Shown here: positions 23,447 through 35,500 of the stretch, piece by piece
Layout of the letters: every line of letters begins with the position of its first letter
Position numbering within the stretch: the stretch's first letter is position 1
NCBI GenBank assembly: GCA_033816765.1
Contig: CM066287.1
Location: 5,828,001-5,892,000, forward strand
Direction: 5' to 3'
DNA: 64,000 bases
DNA from: Nothopassalora personata
Lineage: Eukaryota > Ascomycota > Dothideomycetes > Mycosphaerellales > Mycosphaerellaceae
Made by a program: the position numbers and the translations under genes
Notes under the pieces: model-generated
What the model was told of the DNA's origin: nothing
Seen by the model: only the letters and a program-made list of their open reading frames with translations
The model's database searches: none

Positions 23447-25740
23447 CTAGGAATCGCCTCCAGCTGGAGCGGCAGCAGCAGCGCCATCAGGCTTGCCGCC
23501 TCGCTCACCACCACGTCCTCCACGCCCGCCACGGCCGCGGTTCTCTCCTCGGAATGCTCCTCTGCCACGGCCGCGACCTCCACGTCCAGATTCGCTGTCA
23601 CTACCAGTCGTAGCCCCTCCTGTGGATTGGTAGCCACCGCGACCCTCAGGTCCTCCTCTGTTGTTGTGGCCACCCCTCGAGCCAGGGCCCCAGCCACCAG
23701 CGCCGCCGTAATTGCCACGGCTAGGGTTTGGTCGGAAGACTGACATCCTAACCCCCTTGAACTTTTCGACAGACTCCTTGTTTTGGCCATTCTTGAGGAC
23801 TGCTTGCATGATCTCTGGTGTTGCGAAGTGCACTGCCCAGCGACCTGGTGGACCAGCCTTGTCTACGTGCGTAATCTTGGCAGCGTCCTCGGCATTGAAC
23901 AGCTCAGACTTGACCTCGTCAACGCTGGTAGGTCCGTTCATTACGAAGATACCCTTTGAGGGCTCCTGTTGTTGAGGTGACTGTCCGGCGTTGGCTTGCT
24001 TGTTCTGGAACGGTGTCTCAGGCTTGGCACCCTCAGCTGCTGCTGTGCCATTTATTTGTGGCAAATCCTTGGCTGGTAGATTCGCAGCTGGTACGGCTGT
24101 GCCATTAGTGGTCAATGCTGCTGACGGTGTAGCTGGCTTGCCACCTGGCGCAGGCGACTGCTGCTGTCCTGGTCGTGCTTGTTGCTGCGCGTTTGGTGGC
24201 TGCGCGCGCTGGTGAGGTGGCACGTTGTTTGCCTGTTGTGGCTGTGGAGGAGCCTGTTGTGGTGGATGTGCCTGTTGCTGAGCCATAGGTGGTGGCTGCT
24301 GACCTGGGATTGGCAAGTTGCCACCCGTTGGCTGCATAGTCGCGTTGACTGGCGCTTGTGGCAGACCTTGTGGTCTCTGTGGTGTCTTGCCCGAACGATG
24401 CGAGAAGTTGAAGCCTTGCGCGCGCATCTCTGTGCCGATTCTGCCCTGGTCAATGTCCAAAATCAGCCAGCCAAAAGCAGCATCGGCCAAGTTAAAGTTC
24501 CACATGTTCTTGAAAGCCGATTCATCTACAGCTCCGTTGATCTGGCCGCCTCCGCCGAATGGATTGCCGCCACTGGCGTTGGTAGGCATCTTGCTGACCA
24601 AGTCCAAAGCCATCTGTAGCAACTTGTTCTGCGCCTCGTTCTCCGAAACAGCTGGCTCCACCTCGTGCTTGACAGTTTCCCACACGTCGTTGAAGGATGC
24701 CTTGGATGCAGAAAGCTTGCCGCGGTAGTGATCGAGCGATGGGTTGACGGAGAATTCGTTGTAGGAGCTGCCGTATCGGAAATGAAGACCGGCGGATATC
24801 GAGAAGTCGGCCTTCAAAGCAACCGACAGCTGGTTGAGGAGACCTTCGCGGGCTGGGGAGGCATGGGTGATGAGAGCTCGAGTTTCGGTAGGATCGTAGA
24901 CGCGGTTGGCGGTATCGATCAGCTCGCCCATCTGCAGGAGGGTGGTCCACATGGTTCCTTGGCCACCTGCAATGGTTGTCCTGCCCTCGCCGTTGTCGAA
25001 CAGCTTGTGCATGACTACGGCACCACCAAGCCCGAGCAGTCGCAACTTGATACCGCCAACATCAAGTAGCCGTGAGTGCGATTCGTCAATAATGTGCAGG
25101 TTGTCGATCTTGTACTCTTGCGAGCGGAGCTTCTCCAGGACCGAAACATCCTCGCAGGCGCCCCATACGGTGTAGACGGGTACTTCGAGGCGGTACGACT
25201 TGTTGAGAAACTGGGGGAGCTCGGATAGTGGCAGACGTTCTTGCCGGAAACGATCTTTTATCGACTGCTGTGGACCAGCACGTGCGATATCGGCCTTGAC
25301 GGGTTCCGGAAGGAGCGGCGAGTACTGCGCTACGTGCTTGAGCGTCCTGGCGTGGGAGGGTCAGTTGCATGTCTTCCGTGATATGATATCGTGTGCCTCA
25401 CTTCTCTGCGATGCGTTCGAGTGACTGATCATCGTAGAAGCCAAAGTCTCCCGTGTGGATGATGTAGTCGGCTTTGGCGTTGCGGGCGAGCTCGTTCAGC
25501 TGTCGCAGGTTGCCTTGTCACATGTCAGCCGTGCTCTTACTCTGTAGGTATGTGTCCCCGGTGCTATGTACCTCTAACATCTGCGATGCAAAGCACTCGC
25601 GCATGCCCGAGCTGCTGCACGCGACCTTGATTGGGGTCGAGTGGTCGAGCTCCTGGCACGGGGCCGCTGGGTTGTTGTGCGCCGCCGTTGGGGAGATATG
25701 CTTGCGAGTAGGCGCGCGGCTGCGAAGGTGGTTGCTGCAT
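23447..25740 (-). CDS. DUF2433 metallophosphoesterase with RGG tail
   Basis: Three exons on the minus strand: 25740..25572, 25513..25402, 25346..23447; introns of 58 and 55 bp close in phase, giving 726 aa. The calcineurin-like phosphoesterase part comes first: LCIADVRGNLRQLNELA (50-66) and YIIHTGDFGFYDD (73-85). It continues through VYTVWGACEDVSVLEKL, where the usual GNHD-type motif reads GACED, to LHIIDESHSRLLDVGGIKLRLLG. The first metal motif DxH is DVR here, as I recall for this fungal family, so the metal site may be altered. Next are a Gln/Pro-rich linker (about 420-560), a small folded-looking segment (GIFVMNGPTSVDEVKSELF) and a C-terminal RGG/GRG-rich region (about 640-715). The RGG region suggests RNA binding; overall function is unknown. 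Confidence 0.85.
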
Positions 25741-27031
25741 CGTGAATTAGTACATGCGGACGGCGTGTGAGAGATTCATGGGCTGATGTTGCGTACGGCC
25801 ATGCCTCACGGGAAACTTTGAATGTCTCGGGGGTCGTCAAGCGTCGCGGATTAGAGGTGTAGTGCTGGTTGTGCTGGCTGTGGTGTTGACGCGCGATGAA
25901 TTAGATGTGCTGATGTAGTGCTCGATGATTATGGCGCGGGTTGTGGGTGGTGATGGCGTTGGAAAAAGAAAGTGGTCGTCTTCAACCAATGTGTCCAGGC
26001 TGGAAGCGCGAACGTTGCTGCTCGGACTGCCAAGCGAAGGGAGAACTTGCCTCACTGTTCACCTCGGACTCCCTTGCCGCACATCCATCTAGTCGTTGAA
26101 CACTCCTTGCGCCATAACACTGTCCTCTGCACTGCTAACTCTATGATATGTACTATACCTACCTCTTCGGATGGATTTCGCTGCGCAGGTGGAGGTCATG
26201 CACGACCTTCCCACCCCCCGAGAGTCTTGACATCGAATGAAGTGTGAACGTCAGGTTCACACGGGAGCATCGAGGGGCGTGGAGTCGGAGAGACAACCTT
26301 TTCGAGACAATCAGAACGACCGACGACGAGTAGCGTACTATACACGTCCCTATATGGCTACTGTTCGATCTCCAACCGCTCAGCAAGATAGCGAGTCTGT
26401 CCTCCATCAACCTCAAAATTGGAGTCACCTTCATGAATTTCCACCCAATATCAAATCGCCGTCCACTCCCGTGAGCTCCAGCTTGGGTATCACATCTCGG
26501 ACGATCAAGGATTCTTCGTCCAGCCTCCTGACCTCCTCATCGCTGTCGACTATGTATGTGTTCATGGAAGCTCGTAGCGCCAACCACACTAATATACGTG
26601 GATTCGCCATAGCGGAGAATGCCTACATTTGCTCAGCTCTGCTCTACTTTCCATCTGATGCCAGAACTCGTATTACAGTCAACCACTTGCACACAGTCCA
26701 ACCATGACTGCGCGCGAAATCAGCACTCCCAGACATCGAGTCTAATCGAGATTGTCGCAGCAGCTGGCTTCGCCGTAGCAGAGCTTGGCAGCCTCGACGC
26801 GGATCTGACGATTTATGGCGAGTGAGGGTGGCGACTTCTAGTGCCGTGACTCTTGGGAAGTGGAAGAACTATCGGCGATTGTGTTGGAAGGCTTCATCTC
26901 GAAAGAGACTGCATCTCGACTATGTGGGTATCCAGCTAAAGCTGGGCCGTCCTTGTACACACATCACTCATATACTCTGCATTGCTGAAGATAGTGCAGT
27001 CCTCACAGTCACCCGATCATGCCGCCCACTG
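25741..27031. other. Gene-poor intergenic region
   Basis: No complete gene recognised. One short minus-strand frame at 26431-26565 (44 aa, acidic) has coding-like composition and is reported as a finding only. Confidence 0.45.
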
Positions 27032-27837
27032 CTAGTGGGTACATGCTTCATCCAGGCCCTTCACTGCACTGATCTGCCTGCCTTCATATCTCTCTCTCTC
27101 CTTCGCTAGAAGCTTCACCGTCGCCTCGAGATCGAGTACCCGCCCTTTCCGGAACCTCCACACTCCCTCCCAATCCTCACCCTTAACAGGAAGCTCGAGT
27201 CTGGACATAAGCTCCTCGTCATCGTCGAACATATAATGTCACCATCATCCTCGATGCCGCCAAACGCATAGATCATAATTTCGGCCTTCATTTGTGTGAC
27301 AACACCGACTGCGAGCTCGAGTGGAGTTCCAGCTTGATTGCCTTGATAAAGTCGCGATTAACAGCTTGCAGGCACGCATAACAGTTCTGCGCCATTCTGA
27401 CACCAAACGAACCGCTCAAGTCGGGAGCTAGTGGTACTGGGAAGATTGCCTTGTTGTAAATAATTTCGGACGCTTTGACTCGGACTTGCTTATTGACTGC
27501 CAGAAATGATGAGTGCTGGAGAGTCGAGTCGGAGCGGTCGCGCTTCCAGAGATAACAGTCGTGGTAGCCTGTACATCGCAACAGGTTTGATTCGCGCGTG
27601 TACGTATTCGGGTGGGTATTCTTGGCGCAAGAGCTCTGTGTGTGTGATGTGCTAGTCGTGGGCTGGGGAGAGAGCAGATTCGTAAATCCGAGTGCGTAGT
27701 TCCGCTGCGAGGTCGAGTCCAACTGTTGCAAACCTCGATCGAACGTCGGTATAATTCAAAGTGAGCTCCAACCAGTCCTCGAATTCAAGCGCGGCTGTAC
27801 TGTGCATCAGGCCTGAAACTTGACGCCCTCCCATCAC
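27032..27837 (-). pseudogene. Degenerate 2EXR/F-box-like family gene
   Basis: Three minus-strand open segments in three different frames read in order like one protein. The first (27837-27655) contains LDLAAELRTRIYESAL, the common start of fungal 2EXR/F-box-like proteins. The second (to 27288) contains SSFLAVNKQVRVKASEIIYNKAIF, the typical follow-on. The third (27232-27032) is MFDDDEELMSRLELPVKG and a helical tail. No GT..AG pair that I could find joins them in phase, so frameshifts are more likely than introns. Between the second and third segments another frame reads VVTQMKAEIMIYAFGGIEDD, which also looks coding. I regard it as a decayed gene of unknown function; an unusual intron pattern cannot be excluded. 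Confidence 0.5.
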
Positions 27838-29010
27838 GAGTCCGTGAAGACACCACTTTCAGCCACGACTACCTGAGCGTAGCCCGCGAGTTTGATAATG
27901 GCAGAGTAAGAAGTCACTAGGACATCACATACACCTGGTCCTGGGAGCTCCCGGTCAAACATGGGTACTGTTGCCCCTTCTTAGCGACGTGCAAGGCTCG
28001 CCAGTATCATGTTGTGATCCGGAATGGCACGAGGAGATTGAACCAGTGGCTCACCGAGAAGCGGGATCTGCATGAGGACTACAAGCATCATATAAGGGAA
28101 GATGACGTTCCCCAGCAGATCGTACAGGTGTGGTTGATTGCTAACAACATATTCCAGCGGCTCGATGGTGATATGATGGTAAAGGAGATGTCGATTGCGG
28201 ATGATTAGGAGCGAGTGGTGAAGGTACTGTGAGAGATCGGGGCTACTGAGAACACGTCAAGCCTCCGTGCCTTACAGCAAAGGTAGGCTTGTAGACCAGT
28301 ACGCATTATTTGTTACAGACTACGGTCGCTTAGGCCGCTGTAAAGGGTACAGACTGTTAGAGACTACGCTTCTTCATCATCGTCAGTCCCCGTTAGACCA
28401 ACTGTGTGTGTGTGTTCTCCAGGCTCGGAAGCGAGCACTCGAAGTAGAGATCCTGAAGTGGCCAAGACGAAATGGAGGAGTTTGCTCGGACAGCGGTTCC
28501 AGCTCATAGTTGATGATGATGTGCGCGAGCGTGAGCTCGAGGACTTTCTCCGCGTAGACGCGGCCTTGGTGCTGGTATCTTGATGCCCAATGTTCTGGCC
28601 GTACCCAATTCTATCGCTATCATGGAACAGTACTTCAGCGGGCAGAGTCAAGGCGGGCGAGAGTGTGGAATTATCTGGAGTGAGCGCCGGAACGCCAGCG
28701 CTTGCAAAGAAGTCGTTGCTCCAGTCGTCTGTGCTTTGTTTGCAGCCAGGGTTGTAGGCTGCCTCCAGGTGTCCAGGCCGAATCGAAGGACCCATAGTCG
28801 TTTGACAGGCTTGCCAACCGTTCCTCTTTCGGTAGTGGCTCTCTGTGCCTGGGCCGCAGTGGCTGCCATCTTGTCTAATGCTCGGCCCTCTGCATCCCGA
28901 AAAATGATCCCTGCAAAGTCAAAGGCTCGGCCCGCAGTGTTTTCAGGACGAACTTTTAGCTTGGCGATGGCCGTGATGAAAGATCAAGAGCCATCTTGCA
29001 TTGTACGATA
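27838..29010. other. Intergenic region upstream of ERB1
   Basis: No gene recognised. A 64-codon plus-strand frame at 28014-28208 (with LNQWLTEKRDLHEDYKHHI) has coding-like composition but lacks a clear start or homologue; it may be another relic. Confidence 0.45.
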
Positions 29011-31410
29011 ATGGCGCAGAAGGCTGGACAGAAGAGGAAGGTGGTCGAGGTGCCGCGGCCGGAGAGCGACAGTGAAGATGACGTTCTAGAGCTGAACGGC
29101 GGGTTTGAAGCAGAGGAAAGCAGCGATGATGATAGTGAGGAAGAAGACGAAGAGGAGGTTGATGAAGAGCTAGAGGACGGCGATGAGATACTTGCGTCGG
29201 AAGACGAAGGGGCTGTGTCACAACGACTGCGAGACCTCAAGACGAATGGCAGAGCAACAACACCGCCAGAGAAGCTCGTGGGCAGCGATACGGGCAGAGA
29301 CGTGAGCACAATATCGCCTGATACCAAGGTGAAGCCTCTAGAGAATGAGTTTGAAAAGCCAAACTACCGGATCGAGGAGGATGCGAACGGCAACGAGAGG
29401 TATGTCTATGGAGAAATTGAGCCCAACTACGACTCGGACGATTCCGATGCGCCTGCCACCAGCAACACGATCGGCAATATCCCCTTGTCATACTACGATG
29501 CGTACCCGCACATAGGCTACGACATTAACGGCCGACGGATTGCGCGACCCGCCAAGGGCCAGGCATTAGATTCGCTCCTGGACAGTATCGACGTGCCGGA
29601 GGGATGGACCGGCCTTACAGATCCCACCACTGGCAAGCCACTGGTGTTGAATCAGGAAGAGCTGGAGACGTTGAAGAAGCTCACTCGCAATGAGCAACCT
29701 GGCGATGGCTACGATCCATATCCCGAGTACGTAGAGTGGTTCACGGGCAAGCACAGAGAGGAGATCATGCCTCTATCTGCAGCACCAGAACCCAAGCGAC
29801 GATTCGTACCTTCCATGCACGAGCACAAGCGTGTCATGAAGATGGTCAAGGCGATCAAGGAAGGCAGGATAAAGCCATTTAGAGAGCCCACTGAGGAAGA
29901 GCGGGAGCGTGAAGAAGCTGAGCAGGAGTATGCCAACTACGATATCTGGTCGAATGAGGTTGGGCGACCTGATCACGTTATGAACGTTCCCGCGCCCAAG
30001 CTACCACCTCCTGGATACGAAGAAAGCTACCACCCACCTCCAGAGTATCTACCCGACAAGCAGGAGCAGAAAGAGTGGGAACAGCAGGATCCTGAAGACC
30101 GGAACAAGGACTTCCTGCCAAGAGATCATACTGCGCTGCGTAAAGTACCCGGTTGGGAGAACTTTGTGTCAGAGCGCATGAACAGATGTTTGGACCTTTA
30201 CCTAGCACCTCGAGTGCGAAGAAGCAAGCTCAACATTGATCCAGAGTCCTTACTGCCTAAACTGCCTGATCCTTCTGAATTGAAGCCATTCCCGACGTTC
30301 AACGACACGACCTATCTCGGGCATGATGGACGTGTACGATGCACAGCTATAGATCCCGCGGGACGCTTCATTGCTTCTGGAAGTGACGATGGTACCGTTC
30401 GACTTTGGAGCTTTGGCACTGGGCGACAGGAATGCCGGATCAAGCTATCATCGTCTGATGCTGTCAACGTCGTGGCCTGGAGACCTATCCGTAACGCGAG
30501 GCCTGGCGTTAACGGTCCGCCAGAAGCTTGCGTCCTAGCAGCTTGCTGCGGCGACGTTGTCTACTTCATCATCCCACCCGCGACTGAGATCAGCGGCGAC
30601 ACCACGAACGCAAGTCAAGAAATCCTCGATGCAGGGTTCGGATATGCCGCAACAAATGGATCGTCTGGCTCTGCCAATGTCAACACGCCTTCATCAGCCA
30701 CATGGTCGCGCCCAGCAACCTCAATGCAAGACAAGGGCGTCTTCCTCACGCTCACCCTACGCCACACTCCCAAGACCCTCGTCTGGCACAGAAGAGGAGA
30801 TTATTTCGCCACAGTGTGTCCAGACGCAACATCAGAACGCTCCAAAGCTGTGGCCATTCACACCCTCAGCAAGCACATGACCCAACACCCCTTCCGCAAG
30901 CTGAAAGGCTTCGCCCAAACAGCAACCTTCCACCCCAGCAGACCCCTCTTCTTCGTCGCAACCCGACAACGCGTCAGAATCTACGACCTCCAACAACAGA
31001 AACTCGAGAAAGAACTCCAACCCGGTGCACGATACATTTCAAGCATCAGCTTACATCCTCTGGGTAACAACCTCCTCGTCTCCTCGTACGATAAGAGACT
31101 CCTGTGGCACGATCTCGACCTCGGAAGCACACCCTACAAAACTCTTCGATACCATTCGAAAGCGATCCGACAAGTCAAGTTCCACCCGACCCTGCCTCTA
31201 TTCGCAGACGCATCAGATGATGGCACTGTGCAGATTTTCCACGGCAAGGTCGTGGGAGACAGTATGGAGAATGCTACTGTTGTGCCGCTGAAGGTGCTGA
31301 GGGGACATAAGATCAAGAATGATATTGGAGTGATGGATCTGGAGTGGCATCCTACCGAGGCGTGGCTAGTGACGAGTGGCGCTGATGGGACTGTGAGGTT
31401 GTGGACGTAG
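29011..31410 (+). CDS. ERB1: Ribosome biogenesis protein ERB1 (BOP1)
   Basis: Single exon of 799 aa. The start is the ATG at 29011 ([10 protein letters not shown]); upstream in-frame codons have no ATG. An acidic low-complexity N-terminus (about 15-70; [17 protein letters not shown]) is followed by the BOP1NT domain. That domain contains [35 protein letters not shown] and [20 protein letters not shown]-terminal WD40 propeller begins at [21 protein letters not shown] and ends [17 protein letters not shown]1 forms the PeBoW-type complex with NOP7 and YTM1 in the nucleolus and is needed for 27S rRNA processing and 60S subunit assembly. Length is close to the yeast protein (807 aa). Firm. Confidence 0.97.
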   Translation: MAQKAGQKRKVVEVPRPESDSEDDVLELNGGFEAEESSDDDSEEEDEEEVDEELEDGDEILASEDEGAVSQRLRDLKTNGRATTPPEKLVGSDTGRDVSTISPDTKVKPLENEFEKPNYRIEEDANGNERYVYGEIEPNYDSDDSDAPATSNTIGNIPLSYYDAYPHIGYDINGRRIARPAKGQALDSLLDSIDVPEGWTGLTDPTTGKPLVLNQEELETLKKLTRNEQPGDGYDPYPEYVEWFTGKHREEIMPLSAAPEPKRRFVPSMHEHKRVMKMVKAIKEGRIKPFREPTEEEREREEAEQEYANYDIWSNEVGRPDHVMNVPAPKLPPPGYEESYHPPPEYLPDKQEQKEWEQQDPEDRNKDFLPRDHTALRKVPGWENFVSERMNRCLDLYLAPRVRRSKLNIDPESLLPKLPDPSELKPFPTFNDTTYLGHDGRVRCTAIDPAGRFIASGSDDGTVRLWSFGTGRQECRIKLSSSDAVNVVAWRPIRNARPGVNGPPEACVLAACCGDVVYFIIPPATEISGDTTNASQEILDAGFGYAATNGSSGSANVNTPSSATWSRPATSMQDKGVFLTLTLRHTPKTLVWHRRGDYFATVCPDATSERSKAVAIHTLSKHMTQHPFRKLKGFAQTATFHPSRPLFFVATRQRVRIYDLQQQKLEKELQPGARYISSISLHPLGNNLLVSSYDKRLLWHDLDLGSTPYKTLRYHSKAIRQVKFHPTLPLFADASDDGTVQIFHGKVVGDSMENATVVPLKVLRGHKIKNDIGVMDLEWHPTEAWLVTSGADGTVRLWT

Positions 31411-31739
31411 AGGTATACGTCAGCGTGTTGGAGTAGAGCATAGTGATAGTGTTCGGGCATTAGCGGTGGCGGCTAAAGCGATGGCGTCTAATGCTGAATG
31501 GGATATGTAGAAAAGACCAGTAATGCATTTGCATTCGTGTTCTGCAACGTTTCTCTCCGAGTAATAATACACTGACAACCGAAGCCGAGCGCTCGGCGAG
31601 CTTTGCGTCATACGAAAGCGGCCGCATAAGACATCATCCATGGCGGGGACAAGAGAGCTATCCAGTTCTTGTACAACATCATATAGTACTCCATCGATAC
31701 CCATCCCTTGTGCTCCCAAACACAGCACCAACCTCAAAG
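31411..31739. other. Intergenic region between ERB1 and the NTF2-like gene
   Basis: About 330 bp containing no gene; 3' UTR of ERB1 and promoter of the next gene on the same strand. Confidence 0.6.
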
Positions 31740-32421
31740 ATGCCATACCCCTCAAAATCCGAAATCCACGAACGCGCCACTTCGCTCGGCACAGACGACA
31801 ACACACCCTTCTTCAGTCGCGTCTCTCCCAATGTCGTCTGGGACGTAATGGGAACGCATCCCGCTGCTGGACATTGTAAGTCATCTCCAAAACCTCCAAG
31901 GTTCTCAATCCACTGCAGTTACTTCCTGCTGACACCCACTGTCTACAGTCACGAGCCTCGGTATCAAATCCAAGTGACATGACCATTTTCTCCGGTGTCA
32001 CTGATCGATACCACAGAGGACTGGAAGGAAGGTGCCCTCGGCGTCGTGAATAAGACTCTGAAGGAACCGCTCAAGCTTCAAGTTGTGAATGTGATTGGTG
32101 GAGGAGATGAATGGGCGACCGTCGAGCTCGAAGCGAATGCCACATGCAAGAACGGTAGGGAAGCGAGCAATTCAATTGCGGTACTCTGGTCTCGATTTCA
32201 GAACTGATGTTGTTATCTTCTTCAGGCATGGCATATCCACAGAGATATGCTTGGGTGCTTCGCTTTGATGAGAGTGGTACCGTTGTTCAGGTGAGATCTT
32301 CTTCCATTGGCCTGCGAGGTTGACATCTCTTGGTCATGACGTGGTTGCTGATGATTCTGTGCAGGCACGAGCCTACCTGGACTCTGCACTTGTGCAGAAG
32401 GCAGTTGACGGAAATCCTTGA
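31740..32421 (+). CDS. NTF2/SnoaL-like fold protein with a 12-nt exon
   Basis: Five exons: 31740..31875, 31949..31960, 32017..32154, 32226..32290, 32365..32421, giving 135 aa. The protein is a small alpha+beta barrel of the NTF2/SnoaL (ketosteroid isomerase-like) type. Its features are a VSPNVVWDVMGTHPAAGH start, the KEPLKLQVVNVIGGGDEWA strand pair, YPQRYAWVLRFDESG and a RAYLDSALVQKA end. The second exon is only 12 nt (Phe-Thr-Ser-Leu plus one base of a Glu codon). It is needed because joining exon 1 directly to exon 3 creates TAG, and reading through stops at TGA. With it, the spacing between HPAAGH and the following helix matches what I know of the family. Function unknown; members include enzymes and binding proteins. 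Confidence 0.8.
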
Positions 32422-32594
32422 AGTTTGATGAGAGAAGATGGCAGGTAGATAGCTGACGCAGGCGATAAACTTGTGTTTGTGCTCATTCCATAACGAGGAC
32501 TGGCGTCCTTGTGTCGATCTGCTGTCTACCAAAGCTCGCCGTAGCCTTGTACAAGCCGCGTTTCGCTAGACCACTGCAGATGATGGATTCTCCC

Positions 32595-35500
32595 TCATGA
32601 CTCCGGTGTGACTGATGTTGCTTCGAGATCCACGGCTGAGTTTGTTCTGCCACCGATGGAGAAGTAATCAGAAATAGCTTGAGATGACGTTCCATTGGCG
32701 CGAGAGATCTCGCGCTGGCCGGTTGCAGCCGCCATCTCGTGGGGCTCTCGCGAAGTCGCCGCGTAGCTTGTCTTGCTGTTCTCGAGCGTGCCGTTGACGC
32801 TAGCGAATGATCCGTTCTGCCTACTCAGCAAACCAGCTTCGGTAAGAGCAGATTGCAGAGTCTGTCCTGAGGCATCAATACCCACCAGAAATCGTGCCAG
32901 TTCCTTACAAAGGTCCCAGTCTTGCTCATTTGCTGCGAGCCGGAGGAGCTGGGCAAATTCGTGTATCTGGAAGGTGTCCTGCTCAAACGCGTGAAGCACA
33001 AGCAGGTAGCCTGCGGCTGTGTTGAGTCTGCCTTGACCTAGAGCCTGCTTGAATAGCTCTATCACAGGCGGTAGGTATGAGAAGAGCGTCTGCCAGCTAC
33101 GGAGCTCTGTCTTACGAGTGCAGTTGACCACGACATCCAGGTACGAGTCGAATGAAGAGAGGAACGACAGGACCGTTGGTAGTAGTGCAGTCTCTGGTGG
33201 GGATGGGCGATTGTCCACCTCCATATCTAGCACATCGTGCAGCAGAACTTCAAGCGCATGCGAGAAGTATGAAAGGTGCTGGTACGAGCTCGAAAGATGC
33301 AATGCTGCCGGAGAGTTGAACTCTGCCAGGTGGTATCGAAGTAGCTGGGGGAGGAAAAGCTGGGACCTTGGCGCGTGCCGGAAGAAGCTGAAGCTGACAT
33401 CCCGCCTTTGCACCAAGTCGGACTCAATTCCTGACACGGTGCCGCTCCCTGCAAGAGCAGACAGGGGTGAAAAGTCAAGAGGTATGGCGACAGCGGATGG
33501 CAGATCACGACCGAGTTCATTTGGTGCGCAGGCCAGCACGTCTTGCACATCGGACCAGACGTGCGAGCCGGTTCCGTCAAAGTACCACAGCGAATCGCGA
33601 AGGCTGTGTCCGAGGTGGCCGTTGAGAGACAGACCTTCGATCGGAGGAGTGACATTCGTGGCTTGAGATCCTTTCAGGGCAGCAATAGCAGCAGGTAAAT
33701 CGCGCAGCAGCATGTAGTACTCTACATTATGAGCGATGACCCGCATGTCGTACTTCAGCTCTCCCAGCTCATTTGTCGACGGTTGCAGCAAGACCAGCTT
33801 ACCATCTACCAAGAACAGTACAGAAGCGGTGGCGACATCTTGAGATGGATCACCATGCTCAAGTTGATCTTCAGGAAGGATCCAACTGATAGCACGAACT
33901 CGTGGTGGTGCTCTGATGATTCCATGAAAGCCTATTTGACCGACTTGAACCAGTCTTGAGGACGAGCTCCCTATCACAATCACATAGTGCAGTAACGTGT
34001 TGTCGTAGGTGTAGACCAGAAGAGAGTCAGTGCCTGATACCGTAGTCGAGATTGCTGGTGCTGAGAGAGCCTCAACGTGCTGAATCTGAGAGTATTCGAG
34101 AGCCTTGTCGCGGGAGTAGACTCGGAGTTCGTGGCGATTGCCCACTTCCACAGCAGCAATGAGGATATGCTGATACCAGCACATGCCACCACGTACGGCA
34201 AATTCTTGCTCTGCTTGTGGATCCTCGAACAATCTCCAACGTCCGCTGGCGACACTGTAGTGTGCTAGGCCTCTCCTCCCAGCCACGGCGACGTACTTGC
34301 CGTCGGGCGACAAGACGGCCAGCTTAATGGGCCACTGATTGACAAGGTAATGGTTGGGGATTTGTACGCTCTGCCAAAGCGAGGTGTCCGAGGGCAAGGA
34401 CGTCGTGTCGGCTACTTCGTGGCCCTTGTAAAGCATGACACTGTTACTGGATTGCAACAAGCCTCGTGAGACATTCGCTGACGAGAAGCATCCAGTGACA
34501 GCATTGCGCGCAATGTCGATTAGCCACAATCTGTTGTCGCGAATTGGTACAAGGGCCAGCTCCGAACCGCCGCCGATCCAGAAGGCGTTCCTGATCCCAA
34601 GCAGCCACTTTTCATCGTTGCTCTCAGTGTGGAGACGATCGGCACCAAATGTGTTCGCGCATGGCTTGCCATACACAGTCCAAAGAGCCCAACCATGCTC
34701 ATAGGCAGCGAACAGACAGTATCCATCGGGAGAGTACGCCAGGGACGTGAGCGGACCAGTCGTTGCAAGACCTACCGGCAGGCGAACTTTATGTGAAAGT
34801 GGTATGTTACCAGTATAGTCTTTGACCGTGTATATGTCTATACTGCCGTTCGCGCAACCCACAGCTATCAGCGAGAAGCGGGCGTTGATTGCTGTCTTGG
34901 TGGCCGCAACGTCGTCCGTTTCGGGTTCTCGAAAACAGAACCCTTGAAAGAGGCTCTTCGGGTCATCATTTTCAGCAGACTTGCCAACACGACGCTGCAC
35001 GGCATAAGCTCGTCCATCACTCGTAATCCAGGTGGCCAGATTCATAGGTCTATCATGGAGCATTTCTGTCACCACCACTTTCCTGCCAATCCACTGCATT
35101 CGACTAACAAGCTCAGTGCTAGTTTGCGAGGCCCCATTCTCTGCGACCCACCTGATGCATTGCAATGCTGCTGGCTTTTGTGTAGCCACAATGAGGTCGT
35201 CTTCCAATGCAAGCGCTCGACTGATACCTGCATCGATTCGCATGACCATGCGAAAGCGCACATTGACCTCTCGGATGCCATCACTTTCGGCAGGTCCAAG
35301 CCCAGCTGGTGCAGCACTTGCTCTCCGGAAGTTGGTGTAGCCATCTGTGCTAGTGCGGCGCTGGTGTTTTGTGGAGCCTGGAAGCACAGTCTGGTACACG
35401 CGCGCAGTAGGATCGGTGGCGAGGGAGTAGGTAATCAGGTAGCCGAGTGCCGTCTGAACTACGATGATCAGAGCATCAGGGCGCAAAAGGAGCGCGACAT

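Noticed and set aside
28996..29010. Upstream start for ERB1
   Set aside because: The codon is TTG, not ATG; the first ATG is 29011.
31876..32016. Single intron joining exon 1 directly to the third exon of the NTF2-like gene
   Set aside because: It creates a TAG stop at the junction; the 12-nt exon solves this.
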